Shown here piece after piece: positions 43,138 to 50,390 of a stretch of 64,000 nt of DNA. The position numbers and the translations under genes are program-made. The stretch is from Verrucomicrobiales bacterium. GTDB lineage: Bacteria; Verrucomicrobiota; Verrucomicrobiia; Limisphaerales; UBA11358. The number at the start of each line of letters is the position of its first letter. Position 1 is the stretch's first letter. The notes beneath the pieces were generated by a model. The model was not told the DNA's origin, did no database searches, and saw nothing but the letters and a program-made list of their open reading frames with translations. The stretch lies in contig JAQTQB010000002.1 of NCBI GenBank assembly GCA_028712475.1, positions 248,001 through 312,000 of the forward strand. Direction: 5' to 3'.

Positions 43138-43176
43138 TTGACGCACCAAGTATCCACAGAAGTCGGAATTTGTCAA
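43138..43176 (-). promoter_or_regulatory. promoter with overlapping operator-like site
   Basis: Minus-strand TTGACA (43171-43176), 16-nt spacer, GATACT (43149-43154), with CTTGGTGCGTCAA (43138-43150) overlapping the -10. It lies 43 nt upstream of the pseudopilin ATG. Repressor binding here would block RNA polymerase. Confidence 0.65.
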
Positions 43177-43194
43177 TTATTAAAGCGATCCCCT

Positions 43195-43941
43195 TTACCG
43201 GACGGCTTTCGCAGCGAAGCGATACATGTCGCCACGATAGATGGAATCTTCCATCTCAATGATCAAATCCTTGCTGCAAAATGAAACGCCCTCGACCCGG
43301 AACGCAGGCACGGGCTTGTCCAGATTGAAATGCTTCAGTTGCCCGCCGTCCAGCAGCACCGCGCTGACCATCTGGTTGATCTCGGTCAGGTGAATTCCGT
43401 AATTCTTCGCAAAAATGTCATACAGCGATTGCTCAAGGTTCTTGCGATGTATGTCCGGGCAAAGCCCCATCGAAATATAGCGCGTCTCCTTCATCACCGG
43501 CACGCCGTCGGCATAGCGGATGCGCTCGATTTCGCAATACGGGGCTTTCAGTGTGAACTCGCGGCCATTGACGGTCTGCTTGTGATCCGAATTATGCAGG
43601 TGAAACCCGATCAACTTTGTCGCCGGCTTGCGACCGGCCTCGAGCATGTTTTTTGTGAAACCAAAAATCCGGTTGATGGCGCGCACCACCGTCTGGTCAC
43701 GGACAAAAGTGCCCTTGCCCTTGACCCGCGTGACCCAGCCCTCATTTTCCAATTCGTGCAGCGCCTTGCGCGCGGTCGTGTTGCTGACCTGATATTTCTC
43801 GATGATCTCGTTCTCCGAAGGCACCGGCGAACCGGGGGCCAGCGTGCCAAGCTGAATCATGCCGATGATCTTGCGGCTGATCTGGAAGTATTTTGGCGGG
43901 CTGTGTTTTTCAGTGTTCACGCTGTTTCCTCGCACCGCCAT
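43195..43941 (-). CDS. GntR/HutC-family transcriptional regulator (UTRA)
   Basis: A 248-aa regulator. The N-terminal winged HTH (about residues 15-80) has PSENEIIEKYQVSNTTARKALHELENEGWV (in part) followed by KGKGTFV. The remaining part is a UTRA ligand-binding domain (ERIRYADGVPVMKETRYI, near 150; then AFRVEGVSFCSKDLIIEMEDSIYRG, in part). UTRA regulators sense small metabolites such as sugar phosphates. I start at the ATG at 43939-43941. Five copies of a TTGACGCACTAA-like motif upstream of nearby secreted-protein and GDPD genes are its most economical target; this is inference. No such site is seen before its own gene. Confidence 0.85.
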   Translation of the reverse strand: MAVRGNSVNTEKHSPPKYFQISRKIIGMIQLGTLAPGSPVPSENEIIEKYQVSNTTARKALHELENEGWVTRVKGKGTFVRDQTVVRAINRIFGFTKNMLEAGRKPATKLIGFHLHNSDHKQTVNGREFTLKAPYCEIERIRYADGVPVMKETRYISMGLCPDIHRKNLEQSLYDIFAKNYGIHLTEINQMVSAVLLDGGQLKHFNLDKPVPAFRVEGVSFCSKDLIIEMEDSIYRGDMYRFAAKAVR

Positions 43942-44001
43942 TAAGGGAATCTCCGCAGGTTTTGTCAAGCAGCGAGCGGCACTCAATCGTTTTTCTGGCA
44001 A

Positions 44002-44042
44002 CAAAAACCGGGCGCAACCCTGCCGGAGCCAGGTTGCGCCCG
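44002..44042 (-). terminator. rho-independent terminator of the malectin lipoprotein gene
   Basis: CGGGCGCAACC (44009-44019) pairs with GGTTGCGCCCG (44032-44042), an 11-bp perfect stem with a 12-nt loop. On the minus strand it is followed by GTTTTTG. It lies 22 nt after the stop of the lipoprotein gene. Confidence 0.8.
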
Positions 44043-44063
44043 ATAAAAAAACGGCCTTCCTTT

Positions 44064-44768
44064 TTACGGCGCGGGAATGATCTCTATGCCGTTGATTTCG
44101 GGATTGTCCACACCGCTCTCAAACGTGATGTCGAGCTTGCCGTCGGCGATGGTCACGGGGACCGTTTCGATGTAAGCGCGACGCGGGCCGCCCGCCTTCA
44201 CCCACACGTCAAAATCCTTGAACTCCTGCCCTTCGACGTTGAAGGAAAAGACGCGCCCTTCCGGGCCGGAGATGCCGTCATACGTTTCGGCAAAATGAAG
44301 TTTCACCACATATTTGCCGTTGGGCAGCGGCTGGGAAAAGGAACTCATGCCCCAATGCTCGGAGCGATAGATCCCGGCATCCGTCGTGTTCTCGATCTTC
44401 ATGTCGTCTTCGCGGACGGAAACATCTCCACCCTCAAAGCCGGTGTCCGCAAGCCAGACGTTGCCGTTCGAATCGGTGAAGCTGGCGTCAGCGCCGGCAT
44501 CAATGCGGATTGCTGAACTCGCCGGCGCAGCTTCCGCAGGTTTCACCTCAACTGGTGACGCAGCAGGTGCAACCGGCGCGGTCGGAGCGGCAGGTGCAGG
44601 CTCGACAGCGGGCGCAGGCGCTGGTGTGACGGCTGCGGGCGCGACAGCCGCAGCTTGCTTCTCGCCGCCCTTCTCTTCCGCTGACTCGCAGCCGGCCAAA
44701 AGGACGGCGGCCAGCATTGAAATGAAAAGGCAGCCCGTTGAATTAAGGAGGAAGTTTTTTTTGCTCAT
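44064..44768 (-). CDS. malectin-domain lipoprotein
   Basis: A 234-aa lipoprotein with lipobox LAGC (Cys27), a 50-residue Ala/Pro-rich linker, and a C-terminal malectin-type carbohydrate-binding domain from about residue 87 (IRIDAGADASFTDSNGNVWL, in part; then YRSEHWGMSSFSQPLPNGKY, in part; LHFAETYDG; PEINGIEIIPAP). The domain is almost the same in protein and DNA as the C-terminal module of the GH127-like enzyme at 52730-55153. It is therefore a recent copy of that module, displayed on its own at the outer or inner membrane. It may hold substrate near the enzymes. A clear terminator follows. Confidence 0.83.
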   Translation of the reverse strand: MSKKNFLLNSTGCLFISMLAAVLLAGCESAEEKGGEKQAAAVAPAAVTPAPAPAVEPAPAAPTAPVAPAASPVEVKPAEAAPASSAIRIDAGADASFTDSNGNVWLADTGFEGGDVSVREDDMKIENTTDAGIYRSEHWGMSSFSQPLPNGKYVVKLHFAETYDGISGPEGRVFSFNVEGQEFKDFDVWVKAGGPRRAYIETVPVTIADGKLDITFESGVDNPEINGIEIIPAP

Positions 44769-44890
44769 ATGTTTGTTTTGGTTTGCGGTTCAAGTTTCAG
44801 ACTGACGGATTTAATGGAAATCGTCAATTTTTTCGTTGCTGAATTTTGATCGTGGGCTCATGCCTGATTTTGCTGGTCATGGTTTCGCCC

Positions 44891-45763
44891 TCACTTCGAG
44901 GGCGGGATCCGCAGCCTGGCCGCCACGGGAAAATGATCGCTGGGGAACTGGCCGTCGCGCGCGAGCGTGGATATCTCGGCGCGCTCCACCGTCACTTCGC
45001 CGCGCGTGAGAATCCAGTCAATGCGCGGGCCATTTGGCTTGGCGGCTTTGAAATCGTTGAACGTGCCCACCCCCTCACCGCGTCGCTCGGGCGCAGCGAG
45101 CCACGCGTCCGTGAAAAAATTCTCGGCGGTTAAAATTTTGTATGCCCTGTTCGATTCGGCGGCGGAGTTGAAGTCGCCAATCAGCAGCACGGGGAGTTTC
45201 GTGTCAAGTGCAGCGACGCGTTTGCGGACAAGTTTCGCGCTCTTCTCGCGCGCCGCCTGAACTTGGTGATCGAAGTGAGTGTTGAACAAAAAGAATTCAC
45301 CGCCCGTCTCGCGGTCGCGGAATTTTACCCACGTCACCATTCGCCGGCAGGTGTTGCCCCAAGTCGTTGAATTCATCACGTCCGGCGTGTCGGAGAGCCA
45401 GAAGTGATCGAAGGCGAGCGGTTCGAGACGTGCCTTGCGATAGAACACCGCCATGAACTCGCCACGGCTCCCGCCTTCACGACCAAGGCCAATCCAGTCA
45501 TACTCCGGCAGGTCAGCGGCGATGTCCTTGATCTGGGAATAAATCCCTTCCTGCGTGCCCATCACGTCCGGCGCGAGGTTCTGGATAAGTTCGCGCATGA
45601 GCGGACGGCGCTGCGGCCAGGCATTGGGCGGATTCGTGCTGGCGAAGCGCAAATTGTAAGTCATCACGGTGAGCGCAGCGGGCGACGCATTGGTCGGAAG
45701 GTCGGTGCGGCTCGTCAATGCAAGGGGCAGCGACACAATGACAAAAAGGAGCAACTTTTTCAT
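44891..45763 (-). CDS. exported endonuclease/exonuclease/phosphatase-family protein
   Basis: A 290-aa EEP-fold enzyme with a signal peptide (LLLFVIVSLPLALTSRTDL). Characteristic motifs are VMTYNLRF with the Asn, GTQEGI with the metal-binding Glu, LFNTHFDH, LLIGDFNSAAES with Asp/Asn, RIDWILTR, and SDHFPV at the C-terminus. Secreted EEP proteins of this type occur in polysaccharide-use clusters and may act on phosphodiesters. I start at the ATG at 45761-45763. It begins 8 nt after the ABC permease stop and so ends the long pentose-uptake operon. Confidence 0.85.
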   Translation of the reverse strand: MKKLLLFVIVSLPLALTSRTDLPTNASPAALTVMTYNLRFASTNPPNAWPQRRPLMRELIQNLAPDVMGTQEGIYSQIKDIAADLPEYDWIGLGREGGSRGEFMAVFYRKARLEPLAFDHFWLSDTPDVMNSTTWGNTCRRMVTWVKFRDRETGGEFFLFNTHFDHQVQAAREKSAKLVRKRVAALDTKLPVLLIGDFNSAAESNRAYKILTAENFFTDAWLAAPERRGEGVGTFNDFKAAKPNGPRIDWILTRGEVTVERAEISTLARDGQFPSDHFPVAARLRIPPSK

Positions 45764-45771
45764 AGTGGGAT

Positions 45772-46776
45772 TCACGGAGTCGATTTTGACGAAGGGGGGC
45801 GCGAAAACAATTGTTTCAACAGCATGAATTTTTTGCCGGTCAGGTGATGCCGCCATGCGTCGAGAATCACCGCCCCCACAATCACCACCCCGGTGATGAC
45901 GCGCTTGGTCGGCTCGGACGCGCCGACTTGCGCCAGCCCCGCCTCCAGCGTGGCGATGATGAGCACGCCGAAAAAAGTGTTCACCACGGAACCGCGTCCG
46001 CCCATGAGGCTCGTGCCGCCGATGACCACGGCCGCGATGGCCGAGAGTTCCAAGCCCACGCCCGCGTTCGGATCGGACGAGCCGAGCCGCGAGGTGTAAA
46101 AAACCCCGCCCAGCCCGGTCAGCAGCCCCAGCAGCGCGAAGACCGCAATCTTGACCGGCTTGGGATTGATGCCCGCCAGGCGCACGGCCTGTTCGTTCGT
46201 GCCAATTGCGATGAGATAGCGGCCGAACACCGTGCGCGACAGGACCACCTGTCCGGCCACGACCACCAGCACGGCGATGAGGAACGCCGGCGAAACCGCC
46301 AGCCCGGCGACCGGCGTTGACAGGCCTTCCACCGCGCCGCCGATGTATTTGGTCTGCGAGTTGGTGGTGAGATAGGCGAGACCGCGCGCGATCTCCAGCA
46401 TCCCCAGCGAAACGATGAACGATGGAATGCCGAAGCCCACGCTGACCAGGCCGTTCAACGTGCCGGCACCGAGACCGACGCCGAGGCCGAGAAGGATGGC
46501 CGCCCAGAACGGCAGGTGAAAATTAACAAGCGCCAGCCCCACCACCGCCCCGCAGAGGCCGAGCACCGAACCAACCGAAAGGTCAATCCCGCCGATGATG
46601 AGCACCAAGGTCATGCCCGCCGCGACCACGGTGAGCGCCGGAATGCGGTTGGCCAGCGTGACAAAGGTGCGCTCGCTTAGAAAATTGTGGCTCATCAGGC
46701 CGAACAACAGCACCAGCCCAAGCCAGATCACCAGCATGGCCATATATTCAACCAGTTTTTTGGCTTTAAGATTCAT
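45772..46776 (-). CDS. rbsC: ribose-type ABC transporter permease
   Basis: A 334-aa inner-membrane permease of the BPD_transp_2/RbsC family with about nine to ten hydrophobic helices. Signature stretches are VAAGMTLVLIIGGIDLSVGS near residues 60-80, GIPSFIVSLGMLEIARGLAY, and the ATPase-coupling loop with AIGTNEQAVRLAGI near 195-208. Start at the ATG at 46774-46776, overlapping the ATPase gene by 4 nt (ATGA). It imports a pentose or similar sugar together with the flanking ATPase and binding protein; the neighbouring ribokinase and arabinofuranosidase-like genes point to a pentose. Confidence 0.9.
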   Translation of the reverse strand: MNLKAKKLVEYMAMLVIWLGLVLLFGLMSHNFLSERTFVTLANRIPALTVVAAGMTLVLIIGGIDLSVGSVLGLCGAVVGLALVNFHLPFWAAILLGLGVGLGAGTLNGLVSVGFGIPSFIVSLGMLEIARGLAYLTTNSQTKYIGGAVEGLSTPVAGLAVSPAFLIAVLVVVAGQVVLSRTVFGRYLIAIGTNEQAVRLAGINPKPVKIAVFALLGLLTGLGGVFYTSRLGSSDPNAGVGLELSAIAAVVIGGTSLMGGRGSVVNTFFGVLIIATLEAGLAQVGASEPTKRVITGVVIVGAVILDAWRHHLTGKKFMLLKQLFSRPPSSKSTP

Positions 46777-48389
46777 GTGGCAATGGCGCTTTCTTTCTGG
46801 TCGAGATAACCGCTGAAAGCGGCCTGGGTGATTTTTTCCTGCGTCCACTCGTCGGGCGTGAACTCGGCGGTGATGCGTCCTTGCGACATCACGAGGAGAC
46901 GGTCGCACAGCGCCATCAGTTCAACCAGTTCGCTTGAGACGACCATGACCGCCTTTCCTTCCGCCGCCAGGTCGTGCAACAACTGGTAGATGGTGTGCTT
47001 CGCGGCGACATCAATTCCGCGCGTCGGCTCATCGAACAGCAGGATGCGGCAATCCCGCGCGAGCCAGCGGGCGATGACCACCTTCTGCTGGTTGCCGCCG
47101 CTCAACTCGCCGATGGTTTGTTCGTGTGACGTGCATTGCACCTGCAACCGGCCGCAAAAAGATTCGGTGGTTTTCGTTTCCGCACGGGTGTCCAGCCAGC
47201 CGCCGGCGTTGGCGTGCCGGGCAATGGTGCTCAACGTGGTGTTGACCCGGATGGGTTGTGGCAGCAGCAGGCCATCCTGTTTGCGGTCTTCGGGCACGAG
47301 ACCGATGCCGGCGCGCAGCGCGTCGGCCGGGCTGCGGATGACCACCGGCTGCTCGCCGACGAGAATCTCCCCGCCGTCTTTTGCATCCGCGCCGAAGATC
47401 GCGCGCAAGGTTTCGGTGCGGCCGGAACCAATCAGGCCTGCGATGCCCAGAATTTCACCACGTCGTAATTCAAAACTGACGTCGCGCACCTGGTCGCCCG
47501 CCCGCAGGTTGCGCACGCGCAAAGCGACTTCCCCGACGGGCCGTTCGACCACGCTCTTCTTCCGCTCCGGCAAATCATGCCCGACCATCTCGCGGACCAG
47601 TTCCGCAGGCGTCACGTCGCCGGCCTGATGAGTGGCAACGACGCGGCCATCGCGCATCACGGTGATGCGGTCGGCAATGCGGCGGATTTCATCCATCCGG
47701 TGGCTGACGTAAATGATCCCCACGCCCTCCTTTTGGAGCTGGCGGATGTTTTCAAACAACTGCTCGATCTCGGGGTCGGTCAGCGCCGCCGTCGGTTCAT
47801 CCAGAATGAGCAGCCGGCAATTCTGCGACAATGCGCCGGCAATCTCAACCAGCTGCTGCTGACCCACGCCCAGAAATCCCGCCGGGGTGGACGGATCAAC
47901 GCCGCCGAGACCCACGCGAGAGAGAGCCTGGCGGGCCTCATTGTGCAGGCCGACGAAGCGGAGAAAGCCACCGCGTCGCGGCAGCCGGTTGAGAAAAATA
48001 TTTTCCGCGATGCTCATGGTTCCAATCACATTGAGTTCCTGCAGCACCATGATGACGCCCGCGTGTTCGGCCTCACGCTTGGAACCCGGGTTGTAGGGAC
48101 GGCCTTCAAGCTGGATGTCTCCGCCATCCCGGTCGGTCAGCCCGGAAAGGATGCGCGCGAAAGTGGATTTGCCCGCGCCGTTGCTGCCCACCAACGCATG
48201 AACTTCGCCGCGCTCCAAGGCGAAGCTGAAGTCCACCAACACGGGGACGTTGTAGCTTTTCTGAAGCCGGGTGACTTGCAGGAGCGGTCCGGACGCCGGG
48301 TTCGGAGTCAGGCCTTCAGGCGGCGTCCCGGACCGCGTAAACGCGGAACTCCGAACTTCGGATTGGTGGAGTGGACCGGCGTTGGCCAT
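46773..48389 (-). CDS. rbsA: ribose-type ABC transporter ATPase (tandem domains)
   Basis: A 538-aa protein with two ABC domains, as usual for sugar CUT2 systems. The first domain has Walker A GSNGAGKST near residue 69 and the LLILDEPTAALTD Walker B region. The second has the signature LSGGNQQKVVIARWL and LLFDEPTRGID. The N-terminal 35 residues differ from family members. Residues about 11-31 are encoded by a 57-nt palindromic repeat element (48300-48356) that lies in frame just after the start codon. The real start might therefore lie downstream of it, though no good ATG is visible. It lies between rbsB and rbsC. Confidence 0.88.
   Translation of the reverse strand: MANAGPLHQSEVRSSAFTRSGTPPEGLTPNPASGPLLQVTRLQKSYNVPVLVDFSFALERGEVHALVGSNGAGKSTFARILSGLTDRDGGDIQLEGRPYNPGSKREAEHAGVIMVLQELNVIGTMSIAENIFLNRLPRRGGFLRFVGLHNEARQALSRVGLGGVDPSTPAGFLGVGQQQLVEIAGALSQNCRLLILDEPTAALTDPEIEQLFENIRQLQKEGVGIIYVSHRMDEIRRIADRITVMRDGRVVATHQAGDVTPAELVREMVGHDLPERKKSVVERPVGEVALRVRNLRAGDQVRDVSFELRRGEILGIAGLIGSGRTETLRAIFGADAKDGGEILVGEQPVVIRSPADALRAGIGLVPEDRKQDGLLLPQPIRVNTTLSTIARHANAGGWLDTRAETKTTESFCGRLQVQCTSHEQTIGELSGGNQQKVVIARWLARDCRILLFDEPTRGIDVAAKHTIYQLLHDLAAEGKAVMVVSSELVELMALCDRLLVMSQGRITAEFTPDEWTQEKITQAAFSGYLDQKESAIAT
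48300..48356. repeat. 57-nt palindromic repeat inside the rbsA 5' end
   Basis: Ends GTTCGGAGT and ACTCCGAAC form a perfect 9-bp inverted repeat, with an internal hairpin CCGCG-taaa-CGCGG and a smaller one GCC-ttca-GGC. Its length of 57 nt is exactly 19 codons, so it is read through in frame. The layout is the same as for other REP-like elements in the window. Confidence 0.6.
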
Positions 48390-48398
48390 GACAGGAAA

Positions 48399-49382
48399 TT
48401 ACTTGGTTACGACATCCACCGCCGTGGTCTGGTCTGCGGGCGGAGCTTCGCCCTTCAAGATTTTCAGCGCCGCCTCGATGCCGAACACCGCGAGCCGGTC
48501 GCCGTGCTGGTCCGCCGTCGCCACCACCTGTCCCTTGTCCAGCAACGGCCGCAGCGCGCTGATGTTGTCGAAGCCCACGACGAGCACCTTTCCGGTCTTG
48601 TCCGCCGCCTGAATGGCGGACACCGCGCCGAGGGCCATGTTGTCGTTCGCACACAGGATGGCCTTCAGGTCCGCATGTTCGTTGAGCATCGCACTGGCGA
48701 CGTTGTTGGCCTTTTCCATTTCCCACCGGCCGCTCTGGACGCTCACGATGTTCACTCCCGCAGCCTTCATGGCGTCCTCAAATCCCAGCCGGCGCTGCTG
48801 GCCGTTGAAGGCGGTCGGGATGCCCTCGATGATGGCCACCTTGTCGCCCGCTTGAAGTTGTTTCGCGAGCGCCTCGCCCACCTTGCGCGCGCCGGCCCGG
48901 TTGTCCGGCCCGACGAAAGGCACGGTGATGCCCGCTTGCTTCAGCACATCGGCATCGAGCTTGTTGTCAATGTTCACCACGAGGATGCCCGCTTCCTTGG
49001 CGTGCTTGAGCACCGTCACCAGCGCTTTCGAGTCCGCCGGCGCGATGACGATGGCGTTGACCTGCTGCGCAATCATCTGCTCCACGAGATTCACCTGCTC
49101 GGCGAGGTCGGTCTCATTCTTGATGCCGTTGACGACGAGGTCGTAACTGGCGGCGTTGGCGGCCTGATGCTGCTTTGCGCCTTCCGCCATCGTGCTGAAG
49201 AATTCATTCGCCAGCGACTTCATGACAAGCGCGACCTTTGGCTTGGCGGGCGCGGATTTGTTGTCGGCCGTGTTTTGGGATTTATTGCAGCCGCCGTTCA
49301 ACACGGCGAGCGAACCGAGGGACAAGGCGAGCGCCAGTCCCGCGACAGAGTTTGAGAACAGAGTTTTTTTCATAGGATTCAT
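48399..49382 (-). CDS. rbsB: ribose-type ABC transporter substrate-binding lipoprotein
   Basis: A 327-aa periplasmic binding protein of the peripla_BP_4/RbsB family. It has a lipoprotein-like signal ending GGC (Cys32 in VLNGGCNKS). Domain motifs are VALVMKSLANEFFSTMAEGA (in part) near 50-65, ADSKALVTVLKHAKEAGI, VPFVGPDNRAGARKVGEALA and ILCANDNMALGAVSAI. It is the first transporter gene, followed by rbsA after 9 nt. The ligand may be ribose, arabinose or another pentose; family assignment cannot settle this. Confidence 0.9.
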   Translation of the reverse strand: MNPMKKTLFSNSVAGLALALSLGSLAVLNGGCNKSQNTADNKSAPAKPKVALVMKSLANEFFSTMAEGAKQHQAANAASYDLVVNGIKNETDLAEQVNLVEQMIAQQVNAIVIAPADSKALVTVLKHAKEAGILVVNIDNKLDADVLKQAGITVPFVGPDNRAGARKVGEALAKQLQAGDKVAIIEGIPTAFNGQQRRLGFEDAMKAAGVNIVSVQSGRWEMEKANNVASAMLNEHADLKAILCANDNMALGAVSAIQAADKTGKVLVVGFDNISALRPLLDKGQVVATADQHGDRLAVFGIEAALKILKGEAPPADQTTAVDVVTK

Positions 49383-49400
49383 GGACAGGTTTATACAGGT

Positions 49401-50390
49401 TTATTTTTGGCGACGCAATTCCGCCCCGGCCCGGACTTTTCGCGTGGCGAGCATGGCTAGAATTTCTTTGCGTGCCGGAGCGGAGGGCTGCGCGCCAAAG
49501 CGGGTCACAGAAATGGCCGCCGCCGCGCTGGCAAACCGCGCGGCCTCCAGCAGTGCCCTGCCCTCGGCCAGCGCAACGACAAGCGCGCCGTTGAAAACGT
49601 CGCCTGCTCCCGTGGCGTCCACGGCGCTCACTTTGAATCCGGGGATCAACTGCCGCACGTCTTTCCCGGACACGAACGCGCCGCGCGAACCCATCGTGAT
49701 AATCACGTTTTGCACGCCGCGCGCCAGCAGCTTGTCGGCGGCTTTGGCCGCCGCAGCTTCGTTGGTCACCGCCACACCCGTAAGCAGTTCGGCTTCGCTC
49801 TGGTTGGGCGTCAGCAGGTAAATGCGCTTGAGCAATTGGGCCGGGAGTGGCCGGGCGGGCGCAGGATTCAAAACCACCCGCACGCCGGCAGCGGCGGCAA
49901 GAGCGACGGACGCTGCGACCGTCTTCAGCGGCGTTTCCAATTGGAGAAGGATGACACGGGCGCGGCGCAGCACACCTTTCGCCTTGCGAACATCGGCGCG
50001 GCTTAATTTGTCATTCGCGCCCGAAGCCACCGCGATGCTGTTCTCGCCATTCTTGCCGACGAAAATAAGGGCCACGCCGGACGGAGTTTTCGCGTCGCGA
50101 ATCACATGACTAACATTGATTCCGTCGGCCGCAAAACCGGCCAACGCCTGTTCACCGTTTGCGTCACGGCCAACGCGGGCGATGAACGTGACGGCTCCGC
50201 CCGCCCGTGCGGCGGCGACGGCTTGATTTGCACCTTTGCCGCCGGCGGCGCGGACAAATTCGCCGCCCAGAATTGTTTCACCGGGTTTGGGGATGCGCGC
50301 CGCCTTGATGATCAGGTCGGTGTTCGAACTGCCGATCACGAGCACCGGCGGCTTGATCGGGCGCACGGGTTGTTGTTTCCCCATTTTCAT
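49401..50390 (-). CDS. rbsK: ribokinase
   Basis: A 329-aa PfkB-family sugar kinase. The first family motif AAGGKGANQAVAAARAGG near residues 53-70 and the ATP/anion-hole motif VDATGAGDVFNGALVVALAEG (in part) near 270-290 are both intact; the latter includes the catalytic Asp in GAGD. The start at 50388-50390 overlaps the upstream GH127-like gene by 4 nt. It phosphorylates the imported pentose (ribose or a near relative) at O-5 in the cytosol. It lies directly between the hydrolase genes and the transporter. Confidence 0.92.
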   Translation of the reverse strand: MKMGKQQPVRPIKPPVLVIGSSNTDLIIKAARIPKPGETILGGEFVRAAGGKGANQAVAAARAGGAVTFIARVGRDANGEQALAGFAADGINVSHVIRDAKTPSGVALIFVGKNGENSIAVASGANDKLSRADVRKAKGVLRRARVILLQLETPLKTVAASVALAAAAGVRVVLNPAPARPLPAQLLKRIYLLTPNQSEAELLTGVAVTNEAAAAKAADKLLARGVQNVIITMGSRGAFVSGKDVRQLIPGFKVSAVDATGAGDVFNGALVVALAEGRALLEAARFASAAAAISVTRFGAQPSAPARKEILAMLATRKVRAGAELRRQK

